Positions 1-8,476 of a stretch of 18,059 nt of DNA are shown here, in pieces (the first letter of the stretch is position 1; the number at the start of each line of letters is the position of its first letter). The notes beneath the pieces are model-generated. The model searched no databases and was not told the DNA's origin. It saw only the letters and a program-made list of their open reading frames with translations. The stretch comes from an uncultured Bacilli bacterium (GTDB lineage Bacteria > Bacillota_I > Bacilli_A > RF39 > UBA660): NCBI GenBank assembly GCA_947627965.1, contig CANQYA010000004.1, positions 1 to 18,059 on the forward strand, given 5' to 3'. Position numbers and translations under genes: made by a program.

Positions 1-771
1 GGTCATTGTCCTGCATGTTTAAAAGGAAATCCACAATATTGTAGTGAAACATGGACTTATGCTACCGGATTATCATTGACTAACCCTGGAGCATTAACTG
101 AAAAAATTAAATTAAGAAGTGATATGGTAATAAAAGTTCCTGATAACATTACCGACGAAGAAGTAAGTATGGTCGAGCCAACGGCAGTTGGATTACATGC
201 TATTCACTTAGCTAATATTAAAGTAGGTGATCGTGTTTTAGTAATTGGTGGTGGAATAATTGGACTTGTTTCAGCTATGTTTGCTAAAATGGAAGGAGCA
301 AGTTATGTTGCTGTATCAGAAACTAACGAAAAACGTGGTGCAAAAGCTGTTAAGTTAGGCGTTGCTGATGAATGGTACGATGCTAAAAAAGAAGATACAA
401 TAGCTAATTTAATCAATAAAACCGATGGCGGATTTGATTACGTTATTGAATGTTGTGGTAATTCGATAGCAGTAAGTACAGCCTTAACCGTTGTAAAACC
501 AGGTGGTACTGTCGTATTAGTTGGTGTCGCTACCGAACCAGTAACTATTCCAACCGTTTTAGCAGTTATGCGTGAATTAACAGTAAAAGGTGCTATCGCC
601 TATACAAAAGAAGAATTTACGACTTGTGTCGATTTAATGTCTAACAAACAAATAGATGTTTTAAAATTTGTTGACGATATAGTAAGTTTAGAAGAAGTAC
701 AACACTCATACGAAAGATTAACTAGTGGTGTCGATGACGCGATAAAAATACTAGTTGACCCTAAAAAATAA
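1..771 (+). CDS. Zinc-dependent medium-chain alcohol/polyol dehydrogenase, 3' part
   Basis: The frame is open from base 1, so the gene begins upstream of the window and 256 codons are visible. The first residues, GHCPACLKGNPQYC, carry three cysteines spaced C-x2-C-x7-C. They match the last three ligands of the structural zinc lobe of medium-chain dehydrogenases; the first cysteine would lie just upstream. The VEPTAVGLHAI segment holds the glutamate that helps bind catalytic zinc in sorbitol/butanediol dehydrogenase-type members. A Rossmann NAD(P)-binding motif, VLVIGGGIIGL, follows, and the fold runs on to the end. The family oxidises alcohols or polyols to ketones or aldehydes in the cytoplasm; the substrate cannot be told from this fragment. 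lemA starts 21 bases downstream, so the two may share a transcript. An internal TTG at 76 is not the real start because homology continues upstream of it. Confidence 0.9.
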   Translation, partial: GHCPACLKGNPQYCSETWTYATGLSLTNPGALTEKIKLRSDMVIKVPDNITDEEVSMVEPTAVGLHAIHLANIKVGDRVLVIGGGIIGLVSAMFAKMEGASYVAVSETNEKRGAKAVKLGVADEWYDAKKEDTIANLINKTDGGFDYVIECCGNSIAVSTALTVVKPGGTVVLVGVATEPVTIPTVLAVMRELTVKGAIAYTKEEFTTCVDLMSNKQIDVLKFVDDIVSLEEVQHSYERLTSGVDDAIKILVDPKK

Positions 772-792
772 ATAATTGAAAGGAAAGATAAT

Positions 793-1356
793 ATGTCAAA
801 GAAATTAGGAATTGTAGTTGCAATAGTTGCTGTAATTTTAGTAATAGCTATGTTAATAGGAGGTAGCTATAATGGTTTAGTAACGCTAGAAGAAAAAGTT
901 GATAAAGAATTTTCTAACGTTTCAGTTATGCTTGAAAGAAGAGCTGATTTAATACCTAACTTGGTAAGTACCGTTAAAGGATATGCTAGTCACGAAACAG
1001 AAGTAATCGATAGTATTACAGAAGCAAGAACTAAGCTATTAAATGCTTCAACAATCGATGAAAAGGCTACTGCCAATAACGAATTAACTAATGCCCTTAA
1101 TGCTTTAATGGTAGTAGTAGAAAATTATCCTGACTTAAAAGCAAGCGAAAACTTTATTCAACTTAGCGACGAATTAGCAGGAACAGAAAACAGAATTTCG
1201 ACTGCACGTCGTGATTATAATGATGCCGTAAATGCATACAATACCAAAAGAAAAACATTCCCAACTAATATTTTAGCTAGTATGTTTAATTTTGAAGAAA
1301 AAGATTATTTCGAGGTAGAAGCTAGTAAGACAGAAGTTCCAGAAGTAGAATTTTAA
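793..1356 (+). CDS. lemA: LemA family membrane protein
   Basis: This 187-aa protein has a short N-terminus and one hydrophobic anchor at about residues 5-27. A long helical domain typical of LemA follows, including the family-like stretch VMLERRADLIPNLVSTVKGYA and later an NRISTARRDYNDAVNAYN segment. The length is normal for LemA. An AAAGGAAAG ribosome binding site lies just upstream of ATG 793. The biochemical role of LemA is not established; the protein is membrane-anchored with most of the chain on one face. The next gene, a TPM-domain protein, begins one base after the stop. That pairing is recurrent in bacteria and suggests the two work together in the envelope. Confidence 0.93.
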   Translation: MSKKLGIVVAIVAVILVIAMLIGGSYNGLVTLEEKVDKEFSNVSVMLERRADLIPNLVSTVKGYASHETEVIDSITEARTKLLNASTIDEKATANNELTNALNALMVVVENYPDLKASENFIQLSDELAGTENRISTARRDYNDAVNAYNTKRKTFPTNILASMFNFEEKDYFEVEASKTEVPEVEF

Positions 1357-1357
1357 T

Positions 1358-2083
1358 ATGAAAAAATATTTATTTATATTAGTATTTTTAATACTATTAA
1401 TACCCAAACCAGCTTTAGCAATTGTAAGTCCAACCGATAGGTTTTATGTCAATGACTATGCTGATATCTTAAGTAGTGAAACAGAAGATTATATATTTAA
1501 TTATAGTCGTGAATTAGATAGTAAAACTGGTAGTCAAATAGTTGTTGTAACCGTACCTAATTTAGAAGGGGATTCGCTAGAAGAATACGCGACCAATTTG
1601 TTTAGAAGTTTTAAAATAGGAGACGAAGAAAGTGATAATGGCTTATTAATCCTTTTAGCTTTGGAAGAGCGAGACGTAAGAATAGAAGTAGGTTACGGTT
1701 TAGAAGGGATTTTGCCAGACGGTAAAACAGGGAGATTTCAAGACGAATATATGATCCCTTTTCTAAAAGATAATGACTATGATGGTGGTATTTTAAATGG
1801 TTATAAAGCTTTTTACCAAGAAGTAGCTAAATATTATAACTTGGATACAACTATTGATAATGCTACCCCGCAAGAAGATAATGCCGATATAGCAGTAATC
1901 TTAACCATGATATTTATGTTTATTATCATTATTATTATGTTATTAAGTATTGGTAATGGACGAGGTATTTTTTGGACATTTGGTGGTGGCGATTACTACG
2001 GATCAGGGGGTGGCTTTAGTGGTGGATCTTTCCGTGGTGGCGGAGGTTCATCAGGTGGCGGAGGAAGTTCTAGACATTTCTAG
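1358..2083 (+). CDS. Secreted TPM-domain (YgcG-like) protein with Gly-rich tail
   Basis: A 241-aa protein with a signal peptide at residues 1-21 that ends in PALA, a likely cleavage site. A TPM domain follows at about 28-160 (FYVNDYADILSSETEDYI, GSQIVVVTVPNLEGDSLEEYA, RDVRIEVGYGLEGILPDG). A transmembrane segment lies at about 175-198, and the tail is rich in glycine and serine and ends GGGGSSRHF. This architecture (signal, TPM, helix, Gly-rich tail) is standard for YgcG-type proteins, which are placed outside the cell membrane; their activity is uncertain. It is translationally linked to lemA: one base separates the genes and there is only a weak ribosome binding site. The TAG stop lies inside the terminator stem at 2065-2094. 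Confidence 0.9.
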   Translation: MKKYLFILVFLILLIPKPALAIVSPTDRFYVNDYADILSSETEDYIFNYSRELDSKTGSQIVVVTVPNLEGDSLEEYATNLFRSFKIGDEESDNGLLILLALEERDVRIEVGYGLEGILPDGKTGRFQDEYMIPFLKDNDYDGGILNGYKAFYQEVAKYYNLDTTIDNATPQEDNADIAVILTMIFMFIIIIIMLLSIGNGRGIFWTFGGGDYYGSGGGFSGGSFRGGGGSSGGGGSSRHF

Positions 2084-2094
2084 AACTTTTTTTT
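2065..2094 (+). terminator. Intrinsic terminator overlapping the stop of the TPM gene
   Basis: A perfect 10-bp stem, AAGTTCTAGA / TCTAGAACTT, with a CATT loop runs directly into eight T. The stop codon (2081-2083) lies in the 3' arm, so the last codons of the gene also encode the hairpin. It separates the adh-lemA-TPM transcript from the secretion island. Confidence 0.88.
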
Positions 2095-2123
2095 ACAAAA
2101 AAATACTTTTTTAACGATAAATA

Positions 2124-2132
2124 TGGTATACT
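2124..2132 (+). promoter_or_regulatory. Extended -10 promoter for essC
   Basis: TGGTATACT (TG-n-TATACT) lies 30 bases before the essC start and after the upstream terminator. No good -35 is visible at 16-18 bases, as expected for an extended -10 promoter. The ribosome binding site AGGTGTG follows, just before ATG 2162. Confidence 0.55.
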
Positions 2133-2161
2133 GTTCTATAGTATGATAGTGTAGGTGTGTT

Positions 2162-5100
2162 ATGAGATTGTATTTAGCTGATTTTAACAAATTATATATT
2201 TTTGATTTACCCCAAAAAGTAGATGGTTCTTTTCTATTCTTTTTTAAAGATTATAAAACGCATAATGATAATACGATAAGTGTTGAAGAAAAAGATAATA
2301 GGTGGCAATTAAAAAGTAATGGTAATGTAAATATTGTTTTAAATAATCAAATCGTGCCGGAGATAACTTTACAAGAATACAGTTGTATAAAATTGTTAAT
2401 TGGTAACCAAAATGAACAAACTTTTTTGTTCTGCTTACCTTCTAATGATAAAAACATTCTAAAATATGATATGAAAAATATTACCCAATTAACCGTTGGT
2501 AGTGACCAGTCTTGCAATATAATTTATCAATTTAATTTAATCGCACCTCTTCACTTAAGTATTACTTGTGAAAATAATGATTATTATGTAACACCTATTA
2601 ACGATGCAAATTATAACTCTTTTTTAAACAATAATCGAATAACCTATAAGACAAAATTAAATGTAGGCGATATTATCTTTGTTAACGGTTTAAAAATAAT
2701 TTGGATGAAATCATTTATTGTTATCAATAACCCTAATAATTTGATAAGGCTAAATAATCTTTTCCCTTACTCTGATTTACAAGTTACTGATAATACCGAG
2801 TACAGTCCAGTTAGTGACGAAGAAGGTAGTGTTGACTTATACGAACCTAACGAATATTTTTCACATACCCCTCGTTTAAAAACCGTTTTTGAAAAAGAAG
2901 TAGTTGAGATTGATTCTCCTCCTGCTAACCAAAACAATAGCGAAGAATTACCTTTCATTTTATCGATAGGAACAGGTATTACTATGGCCGCCTCATCATT
3001 TTTCATGATTTATCAAACAAGTTATGGAATGCTTAGTGGTAGTACCAAACCAACGATGGGTATTCCTACCTTAGTAGTATCTATAGCAATGCTATTTGGG
3101 TCTATTGTATTACCTAGAATAACAGCTCGTTACCAAAAAAAGCAAAGAGCTAAACGCGAACAATTAAGACAAGAAACCTTTATGGCATACGTTAAAGAAA
3201 AAGAAGATTATATCCAAAAGAAAATAAGAGAACAAGCTCAAATTATTACCGAAAACAATAACTCACTAGAAGAATGTCGCAATATGATTTTTAATAATAA
3301 TCGTAATGTATGGAGTAGAGAAATAAAAGACGAAGACTTTTTAAGCCTAAGAATGGGAATTGGTACTTATCCATCATCGATTGATATTAAAGCTCCTCAA
3401 GAACATTTTTCCCTTGATAGTGATAACTTATTAAAAATGGTTTACGATATACCTAATAAATACAAAGTGATTAATAATGTTCCAGTTACATTATCTTTAA
3501 CTAAAAATAATATTCTTTCCTTTTTATTTGAATGTAGTTTCAAAGAACATTTTATTAATGGTATTATTTTACAAGCTGTAACTTATCACAGTGCTCAAGA
3601 TTTAAAAATAGTCCTATTTACTAATGAAGAGTCTAGCGATCGTTGGGATTACTTGAAAAAAATGCCTCATATTTGGAGTAGTGATCGTTCAATAAGATTT
3701 TTTGCTACTAATGCCGAAGAAATAAAAGCGGTAACATCTTACTTAGAAAAGAATTTCTTAGAAAGACAAGAAGGATTAAAAAGTAAGAATAGTGAAGAAA
3801 ATAAAGTCCAAGAAGAAAGGGCTGTCGATAAAGATTTACCATATACAAAGTACGATACTTATTATTTAATTTTAACAGATGACTACGAAATAATTAAAAA
3901 TTCTAATTTTATGACAGAGTTTTTTAAAGAAAAAACTAATTTAGGGTTCTCTCTTGTTATCTTTGATGACTCGATGCGTAACTTACCTCAAGAATGTGAA
4001 ACCTTTGTCGTTATTAATGAAAAAGAGTGTGGAATATTTAATAAAGAGTTAAAATCTTCTTCTTTAATTAAGTTTAAGGCTGATTATGACCCAACTATCG
4101 ATATGAAACAGATTGCGGTTAAACTTTCTAATATTCCTATAAAAAGTCAAAGTATTGCTCAACAGTTACCACAAACATTATCTTTTTTAGAGATGTATAA
4201 TGTTGGAAAAATAGAACAATTAAATATTTTAAATAGGTGGGGTATCAATAATCCGACAACTAGTCTTTCCGCACCTATTGGTGTTCATGCGAATGGTGAT
4301 TTATTTAAACTTGATTTGCACGAAAAATACGATGGACCACATGGTCTTATTGCTGGTTCGACAGGTAGTGGTAAATCAGAATTTATCATAACTTATATTT
4401 TATCGATGGCACTTAATTATCATCCTTACGAAGTCCAATTTGTTTTAATCGATTATAAAGGTGGAGGACTTGCTGGAGCTTTTGAAAATAGAGAAACAGG
4501 TGTACATATACCACATTTAGCAGGAACAATAACCAACCTAGATACAAGCGAAATGAATAGAACTTTGGTATCCTTAGAAAGCGAATTAAAGCGACGTCAA
4601 ACTAAATTTAACGAAGTGCGTGATGTTTTAGGGGAAAGTACGATGGACATATATAAATACCAAAGATTATATCGCGAAGGATTAATAAAAGAACCTATTT
4701 CCCATTTGTTTATTATTTCTGACGAATTTGCCGAGCTTAAAACTCAACAACCTGATTTTATGAACCAATTAATCTCAACTTCCCGTATCGGACGTTCTTT
4801 AGGAGTACATTTAATTTTAGCAACTCAAAAACCTAGCGGTGTAGTTAATGATCAAATTTGGTCTAACTCTAAGTTTAAAGTTTGTTTAAAAGTACAAAGT
4901 AGACAAGACAGTATGGAAATGCTTAAAAGACCTGAAGCGGCTAGTATAAAAGAAGCCGGACGTTTCTATTTACAAGTAGGTTATGACGAATATTTTGATA
5001 TAGGTCAATCCGGATGGAGTGGTGCTAAATACATACCTACCGATAGAATTATAAAAAAACAAGATGATTCCTTAAACTTCGTCAATAATTATGGTGCCGT

Positions 5101-6799
5101 TATCAAAACAGTAAACGATATGATAAAAAAAGATGAAAGCGAAGAAGAACGTGGAGACCAATTAACTAATATTGTTAAATATTTATATAACTTATCTTTA
5201 AAAGAAAATTTACAATGTCAAAAAATGTGGTTAGATTCTTTATCTGAATTTGTACTATATGATACTTTATTAGAAAAATATCATTTCCATACTGATAGCT
5301 ATGATTTTAAAGTTTTATTAGGTGAATACGATGCTCCTAAAAGACAAGAACAAGGTGCATTCGTTATTGATATTAGTGATAATAATACTTTAATATATGG
5401 TATGCCAGGAAGTGGTAAAGAAAATTTAATAATGACTATTTTATATTCTTTAATTACTAGTCACTTACCACAAGAAGTATCTATCTATATAGCTGATTTT
5501 GGTTCTGAAACTTTAACTTCCTTTAATGGAATACCACATATTGGCGATACTTTAGTTACTAGTGACGGTGATAAATTATCTAGTTTAGTAAAAATGCTTA
5601 ATAGTGAATTTGAACGTCGTAAGAAAAAATTTATTGATTATGCAGGAAGCTTTGTCGAATATAACAAAAATGTTCCTGTAAAAGAACCTTTATTGGTAGT
5701 AATACTAAACAATTTTGAAAATTTTCAAGAAACTTATCCTAATAACAGTGGTATTTTCGATTCATTATTTAGAGATGGTGCTAAATACGGAATTACCTTT
5801 ATCGTATCAACTTCAACTTCTAATGCGGTAAGAAATCGTGTTGCTCAAAATTTCTATCACAAAATAGTATTGAGAATGCCTGATGACGGTGATTATCGAA
5901 ACTTAATAGATGCTCCTCGTGGATTAATTCCTGCTAATAAATTTGGACGTGGTGTTGCTATTTTAAATGACGAAGTGTTAGAAATTCAAAGTGCTTTTAT
6001 TGCAAAAAATGAAAATATAAGTACCTTTATTAGAAATTTAGGAAAAGAATTAAGTAATAAGTATGAATACAAAGCTCCAAGAATTCCAATATTACCTCAA
6101 ATGTGTAGTGTTGAAGATGTTATATATGAAATGAAAGATTTAACTACTATTCCAATTGGTATTGAAAGAAATACTTTAGAAGTATATGTTTATGATTTTA
6201 CTATTAATAAAATTAATTTAATTATTTCTAACTATATTAGTAGTCATATATACTTCATCTATGCTTTAATTAAAGAATTAGCAATGAATTCTAATGTTTA
6301 TATAAACGTCATCGATGCTTTAAATATTTATAAAGGTAATTATGAAGGAGTAGAAGTATTTACTGGTAACTTTGATAATGTTATCGCCTCAATGTATAAA
6401 GTTTTACAAAACGAAAAAAATACCAATTATAAGACTATTTATATAATGATTGGTGTAAGTGTTTTAAAAGATAAATTATCACAAGATTATAAAAGTATTT
6501 ATGAACAAATATTTATGGATGTTAATAAATATGAAAATTCTATCTTTATCTTTGCCGATGACAATGCATCTTTGAAGAAAATCCAAGTTGACGAATGGTA
6601 TCGCAATAATGTCGATAATAGTTATGGTATTTGGTTAGGTGATGGTGCTGGAGATCAAATGGCTATAAGTATTGCTACTCTTAGTTTTGAAGAAAAGAAA
6701 ATTGCTTTCCCATTTATAGGATATCCTATTTTTAAAGGTAATCATATGATTATAAAATATGTTATTGATGGAATGGATGGTAAGAATGATGAAAAATAA
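2162..6799 (+). CDS. essC: T7SSb FtsK/SpoIIIE-type secretion ATPase EssC
   Basis: This 1545-aa membrane ATPase powers type VII secretion. In order it shows two N-terminal FHA-like domains (about 1-90 and 95-190, the second with VGSDQSCNIIY), two transmembrane segments (about 265-285 and 300-320), a charged helical linker, and tandem FtsK/SpoIIIE domains. D1 is intact, with Walker A GSTGSGKS at 732-739 and Walker B LFIISDE ending at 855. D2 has GMPGSGKE at 1080-1087, with Glu where Ser/Thr normally coordinates magnesium, and a weak Walker B-like strand, LLVVILNNFEN. D3 (about 1340-1545) has no Walker A. This layout, with two FHA domains, two membrane helices and three ATPase domains, is typical of Bacillota EssC/YukBA. 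The length is close to the usual 1480 or so. The next gene overlaps its 3' end. Unlike staphylococcal loci, no esaA, essA or essB gene precedes it. Confidence 0.96.
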   Translation: MRLYLADFNKLYIFDLPQKVDGSFLFFFKDYKTHNDNTISVEEKDNRWQLKSNGNVNIVLNNQIVPEITLQEYSCIKLLIGNQNEQTFLFCLPSNDKNILKYDMKNITQLTVGSDQSCNIIYQFNLIAPLHLSITCENNDYYVTPINDANYNSFLNNNRITYKTKLNVGDIIFVNGLKIIWMKSFIVINNPNNLIRLNNLFPYSDLQVTDNTEYSPVSDEEGSVDLYEPNEYFSHTPRLKTVFEKEVVEIDSPPANQNNSEELPFILSIGTGITMAASSFFMIYQTSYGMLSGSTKPTMGIPTLVVSIAMLFGSIVLPRITARYQKKQRAKREQLRQETFMAYVKEKEDYIQKKIREQAQIITENNNSLEECRNMIFNNNRNVWSREIKDEDFLSLRMGIGTYPSSIDIKAPQEHFSLDSDNLLKMVYDIPNKYKVINNVPVTLSLTKNNILSFLFECSFKEHFINGIILQAVTYHSAQDLKIVLFTNEESSDRWDYLKKMPHIWSSDRSIRFFATNAEEIKAVTSYLEKNFLERQEGLKSKNSEENKVQEERAVDKDLPYTKYDTYYLILTDDYEIIKNSNFMTEFFKEKTNLGFSLVIFDDSMRNLPQECETFVVINEKECGIFNKELKSSSLIKFKADYDPTIDMKQIAVKLSNIPIKSQSIAQQLPQTLSFLEMYNVGKIEQLNILNRWGINNPTTSLSAPIGVHANGDLFKLDLHEKYDGPHGLIAGSTGSGKSEFIITYILSMALNYHPYEVQFVLIDYKGGGLAGAFENRETGVHIPHLAGTITNLDTSEMNRTLVSLESELKRRQTKFNEVRDVLGESTMDIYKYQRLYREGLIKEPISHLFIISDEFAELKTQQPDFMNQLISTSRIGRSLGVHLILATQKPSGVVNDQIWSNSKFKVCLKVQSRQDSMEMLKRPEAASIKEAGRFYLQVGYDEYFDIGQSGWSGAKYIPTDRIIKKQDDSLNFVNNYGAVIKTVNDMIKKDESEEERGDQLTNIVKYLYNLSLKENLQCQKMWLDSLSEFVLYDTLLEKYHFHTDSYDFKVLLGEYDAPKRQEQGAFVIDISDNNTLIYGMPGSGKENLIMTILYSLITSHLPQEVSIYIADFGSETLTSFNGIPHIGDTLVTSDGDKLSSLVKMLNSEFERRKKKFIDYAGSFVEYNKNVPVKEPLLVVILNNFENFQETYPNNSGIFDSLFRDGAKYGITFIVSTSTSNAVRNRVAQNFYHKIVLRMPDDGDYRNLIDAPRGLIPANKFGRGVAILNDEVLEIQSAFIAKNENISTFIRNLGKELSNKYEYKAPRIPILPQMCSVEDVIYEMKDLTTIPIGIERNTLEVYVYDFTINKINLIISNYISSHIYFIYALIKELAMNSNVYINVIDALNIYKGNYEGVEVFTGNFDNVIASMYKVLQNEKNTNYKTIYIMIGVSVLKDKLSQDYKSIYEQIFMDVNKYENSIFIFADDNASLKKIQVDEWYRNNVDNSYGIWLGDGAGDQMAISIATLSFEEKKIAFPFIGYPIFKGNHMIIKYVIDGMDGKNDEK

Positions 6800-7043
6800 A
6801 GTTTTAGTTGAAGTTTTAGTACCAGTAATTGAAAAGAAATACGATGTATATTTACCAGTAAATAAAAGAATAGGTAATATAATTAATTTATTATGTAAAG
6901 CTATCGAAGAATTTACTAATGGAATGTTTACTACAGATACATCTATTTCTTTGTATAGTAGTGCAACTGGAGTAAAATATAACATTAATGATTTATTAAG
7001 AAAAACAGATATTAGAAATGGCTCTATTTTAGTTCTTATGTAA
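6789..7043 (+). CDS. esaB: YukD/EsaB-like ubiquitin-fold protein of the T7SS
   Basis: An 84-aa protein of about the size of YukD/EsaB (near 80 aa). It begins MKNKVLVEVLVPVIEKKYDVYLP, a first beta hairpin, and has a central helix NIINLLCKAIEEF. It ends with LYSSATGVKYNINDLLRKTDIRNGSILVLM, the 'D/L-x-x-t-gI-n-Gs-LvL' ending common to ubiquitin-like YukD proteins. I chose ATG 6789 because GGATGG at 6775-6780 is 8 bases upstream; ATG 6786 is an equal-frame alternative, and more upstream ATGs lie well inside essC. The start overlaps essC by 11 bases, which implies translational coupling. EsaB/YukD are cytoplasmic accessory factors of T7SSb; the exact mechanism is unsettled. The family call rests on size, fold pattern and position. 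Confidence 0.75.
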   Translation: MKNKVLVEVLVPVIEKKYDVYLPVNKRIGNIINLLCKAIEEFTNGMFTTDTSISLYSSATGVKYNINDLLRKTDIRNGSILVLM

Positions 7044-7047
7044 ATTA

Positions 7048-7056
7048 TGATATAAT
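7048..7056 (+). promoter_or_regulatory. Strong extended -10 promoter for the small-protein operon
   Basis: TGATATAAT (TG-n-TATAAT, a consensus extended -10) begins five bases after the esaB stop. The -35 region is weak. The ribosome binding site AGGAGGT (7068-7074) lies 5 bases before ATG 7080, so the 5' leader would be very short. This makes 7080-7995 a transcription unit that can be expressed apart from essC. Confidence 0.7.
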
Positions 7057-7079
7057 GTTGTTAGAGTAGGAGGTACTTT

Positions 7080-7379
7080 ATGAGTATTATAGATGGATTA
7101 TATAAAAAAAGAAATGAATACTATAACTTAAAAAGCCAAGTAGAAATATCAATTAATCTTTTACGTGAATCTATTAATAAAATGAATAATGTTTCACAAA
7201 AAGTTGGACAAGGTTACAGTATTGACGGTAACAGTGCAGATAATGGTGAGTTAGTAAATATAGGTAATAATATTAATTATATTTATGAAAAGTTAAATAA
7301 TGTAATTTTGCCAAAAATAAATGTTAAAATAAAAGAATTAAATAATCAGATAGAGAATGGTTTATTATTAAATAATTAA
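7080..7379 (+). CDS. Small helical T7SS-associated protein (YwqH/DUF5082-like?)
   Basis: A 99-aa all-helical protein, MSIIDGLYKKRNEYYNLKS at the start. A first helix (about 1-45) and a last helix (about 60-95, YIYEKLNNVILPKINVKIKEL) flank a Gly/Ser/Asn-rich turn around GQGYSIDGNSADNG. There is no W-x-G and no signal peptide. The two-helix shape, small size and position first in an operon with a WxG protein recall the YwqH-like (DUF5082) partners of T7SSb substrates. The sequence match is by eye and weak, so the family is uncertain. A strong AGGAGGT ribosome binding site fixes the start. The next start follows the stop by 10 bases. Confidence 0.6.
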   Translation: MSIIDGLYKKRNEYYNLKSQVEISINLLRESINKMNNVSQKVGQGYSIDGNSADNGELVNIGNNINYIYEKLNNVILPKINVKIKELNNQIENGLLLNN

Positions 7380-7389
7380 GGGGGTTAAT

Positions 7390-7677
7390 ATGATAATTAA
7401 TGTCGATACTAATAAAATACGTGATTGTGGAAAAGATATGGTGGAAGTAGCTGATTATTATAAAGTAAATATTAATAATCTTTTTGAAAGAATTAATGGT
7501 GTACCAGTAAAGACTAAAGAATGGGTAGGAGAAGCATCTAAGAATTATGTCTTTAAATTGACAAAAGAAAAAAGATATTATGATAATTATGGTAAATGTT
7601 TAAATGCTTTAGGTGAAGATTTAATAAATTATGCTGACGAATTAGAAAAAGCTGTTAATTTGACAAGGTATGATTAG
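7390..7677 (+). CDS. WXG100-like small T7SS protein
   Basis: A 95-aa protein made of two predicted helices around a KEWVGEASKNYVFKL turn, with W45-V-G47 in the middle of the chain. Size and central W-x-G are the hallmarks of the WXG100 (ESAT-6/EsxA) family, which are substrates and structural partners of type VII secretion. The C-terminal helix contains INYADELEKA, which does not fit the Y-x-x-x-D/E signal exactly, so it may rely on a partner for export, as EsxA-type proteins do. GGGGG at 7380-7384 serves as the ribosome binding site. It sits between two other small helical genes, 10 bases after one and 9 before the next. Confidence 0.75.
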   Translation: MIINVDTNKIRDCGKDMVEVADYYKVNINNLFERINGVPVKTKEWVGEASKNYVFKLTKEKRYYDNYGKCLNALGEDLINYADELEKAVNLTRYD

Positions 7678-7686
7678 AGGTGTGTC

Positions 7687-7995
7687 ATGGTAAAAATAAA
7701 TTTTGATTCTAACTATCTAATTAATTCCATAAAGCCAAATGTTGATGGAAGTATTGAACTTTTACAAAAAGCATATAACAATTTACAATCGACTAATTTA
7801 CCAACAGATTTTCCCGAAAGAAATTTATATAATGATATAAATAAAAATTTACTTGACGATATAAAAAAATTGCAACAGTTTAACGATTGGATCTATCGTT
7901 GTAATAAGACTTTTAGTACAATAGAAGATGAACATAGTAGAAATATTAAAGCAATTGACGATTATAAAATACCTAAGCATGAAGTATTAAGATAA
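7687..7995 (+). CDS. Small helical protein of the T7SS operon, unknown family
   Basis: A 102-aa, charged, helix-rich protein without a signal peptide or W-x-G. A helix at about 8-35 (NYLINSIKPNVDGSIELLQKA) is followed by a Pro-containing link (LPTDFPERNLY) and a second long helix (about 50-90). The 'F-x-x-x-N-L-Y' after the link is loosely echoed in the 107-aa protein of the downstream cassettes (EFNLYRNLLIGNLISF), so they may be distant relatives; this is only an eye-level resemblance. AGAGGTGTG precedes ATG 7687. It is the last gene before the large terminator at 8014-8080 and is probably co-transcribed with the two genes before it. Function unknown. Confidence 0.6.
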   Translation: MVKINFDSNYLINSIKPNVDGSIELLQKAYNNLQSTNLPTDFPERNLYNDINKNLLDDIKKLQQFNDWIYRCNKTFSTIEDEHSRNIKAIDDYKIPKHEVLR

Positions 7996-8013
7996 TTTAT
8001 TTAATAGAAGGAA

Positions 8014-8080
8014 GGGTCATTACCTTTTATACAGAGTTTACACAAAACTGTGTATAAAAATGTAAAATTACCCTTTTTTT
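8014..8080 (+). terminator. Large hairpin terminator upstream of cassette 1
   Basis: The outer arms GGGTcATT / AATtACCC enclose an inner stem, TTTTATACA / TGTATAAAA, extended by AGTTT / AAACT across one G-G mismatch. Seven T follow (8074-8080). It closes the 7080-7995 operon and insulates the cassette promoter, whose -35 begins two bases later. An identical structure precedes cassette 2. Confidence 0.75.
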
Positions 8081-8081
8081 A

Positions 8082-8111
8082 TTGCCAAACCTTTAGGGGG
8101 GGGGGTATAAT
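8082..8111 (+). promoter_or_regulatory. Promoter with G10 spacer, cassette 1 (putative phase-variable switch)
   Basis: A -35 of TTGCCA (8082-8087) and a consensus -10, TATAAT (8106-8111), are 18 bases apart. The spacer ends in ten consecutive G (8096-8105), the only such run in this AT-rich region besides its copy in cassette 2. Homopolymer slippage would change the spacer by one base at a time (G9 gives the optimal 17), which is the known mechanism of promoter phase variation, for example in Neisseria porA. Promoter quality is seen in the sequence; the switching is inferred. Confidence 0.8.
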
Positions 8112-8152
8112 GAGATTGAAATTAGTTATAGTAGCGGGGTGAGTAATTTTAA

Positions 8153-8476
8153 ATGAATAATCTTAATCATGAAGAAGCATTGATTGACGAAGTAGGTATT
8201 AAACAATTATGTATAGATATTATGCAGTATGTTGAAAATATTAAAAAAGCATTAGATTATTACAATGACAGAGTAGAAAGCATAAAAGCAATATGTAACG
8301 ATAATACTTATCTAAGAGTTGTTAATAAGAAAAGTGAATTTAATCTTTATCGCAACTTACTTATTGGTAATTTAATATCTTTTGTCGATGACTATAATTA
8401 TGTAATAAAGAAGTTTAAAAATTATGATGCCCAAGTTACTGTAAATACTAATTTTGATAATATTGATATTATATGA
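8153..8476 (+). CDS. Cassette gene A, copy 1: 107-aa helical protein of unknown function
   Basis: A small soluble helix-rich protein without a signal peptide or W-x-G. A long first helix (about 12-50, KQLCIDIMQYVENIKKALDY) is followed by a linker with a Cys (IKAICNDNTYLRVV). A second helix follows (about 60-92, NLYRNLLIGNLISFVDDYN), then a polar tail ending NTNFDNIDII. The protein is identical to the one at 9746-10069. The genes differ at five bases, all synonymous, which points to strong constraint or recent gene conversion. The start follows GGTGAG at 9 bases. It is first in the A-B-C cassette under the G10 promoter; B begins 14 bases after its TGA stop. A chaperone or adaptor for the B/C substrates is a guess from position only. 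Confidence 0.7.
   Translation: MNNLNHEEALIDEVGIKQLCIDIMQYVENIKKALDYYNDRVESIKAICNDNTYLRVVNKKSEFNLYRNLLIGNLISFVDDYNYVIKKFKNYDAQVTVNTNFDNIDII

Noticed and set aside
6635..6985. 116-codon open frame on the minus strand over the essC/esaB junction
   Set aside because: It lies opposite well-supported essC and esaB coding sequence, has no ribosome binding site and encodes low-complexity residues; it is a shadow frame.
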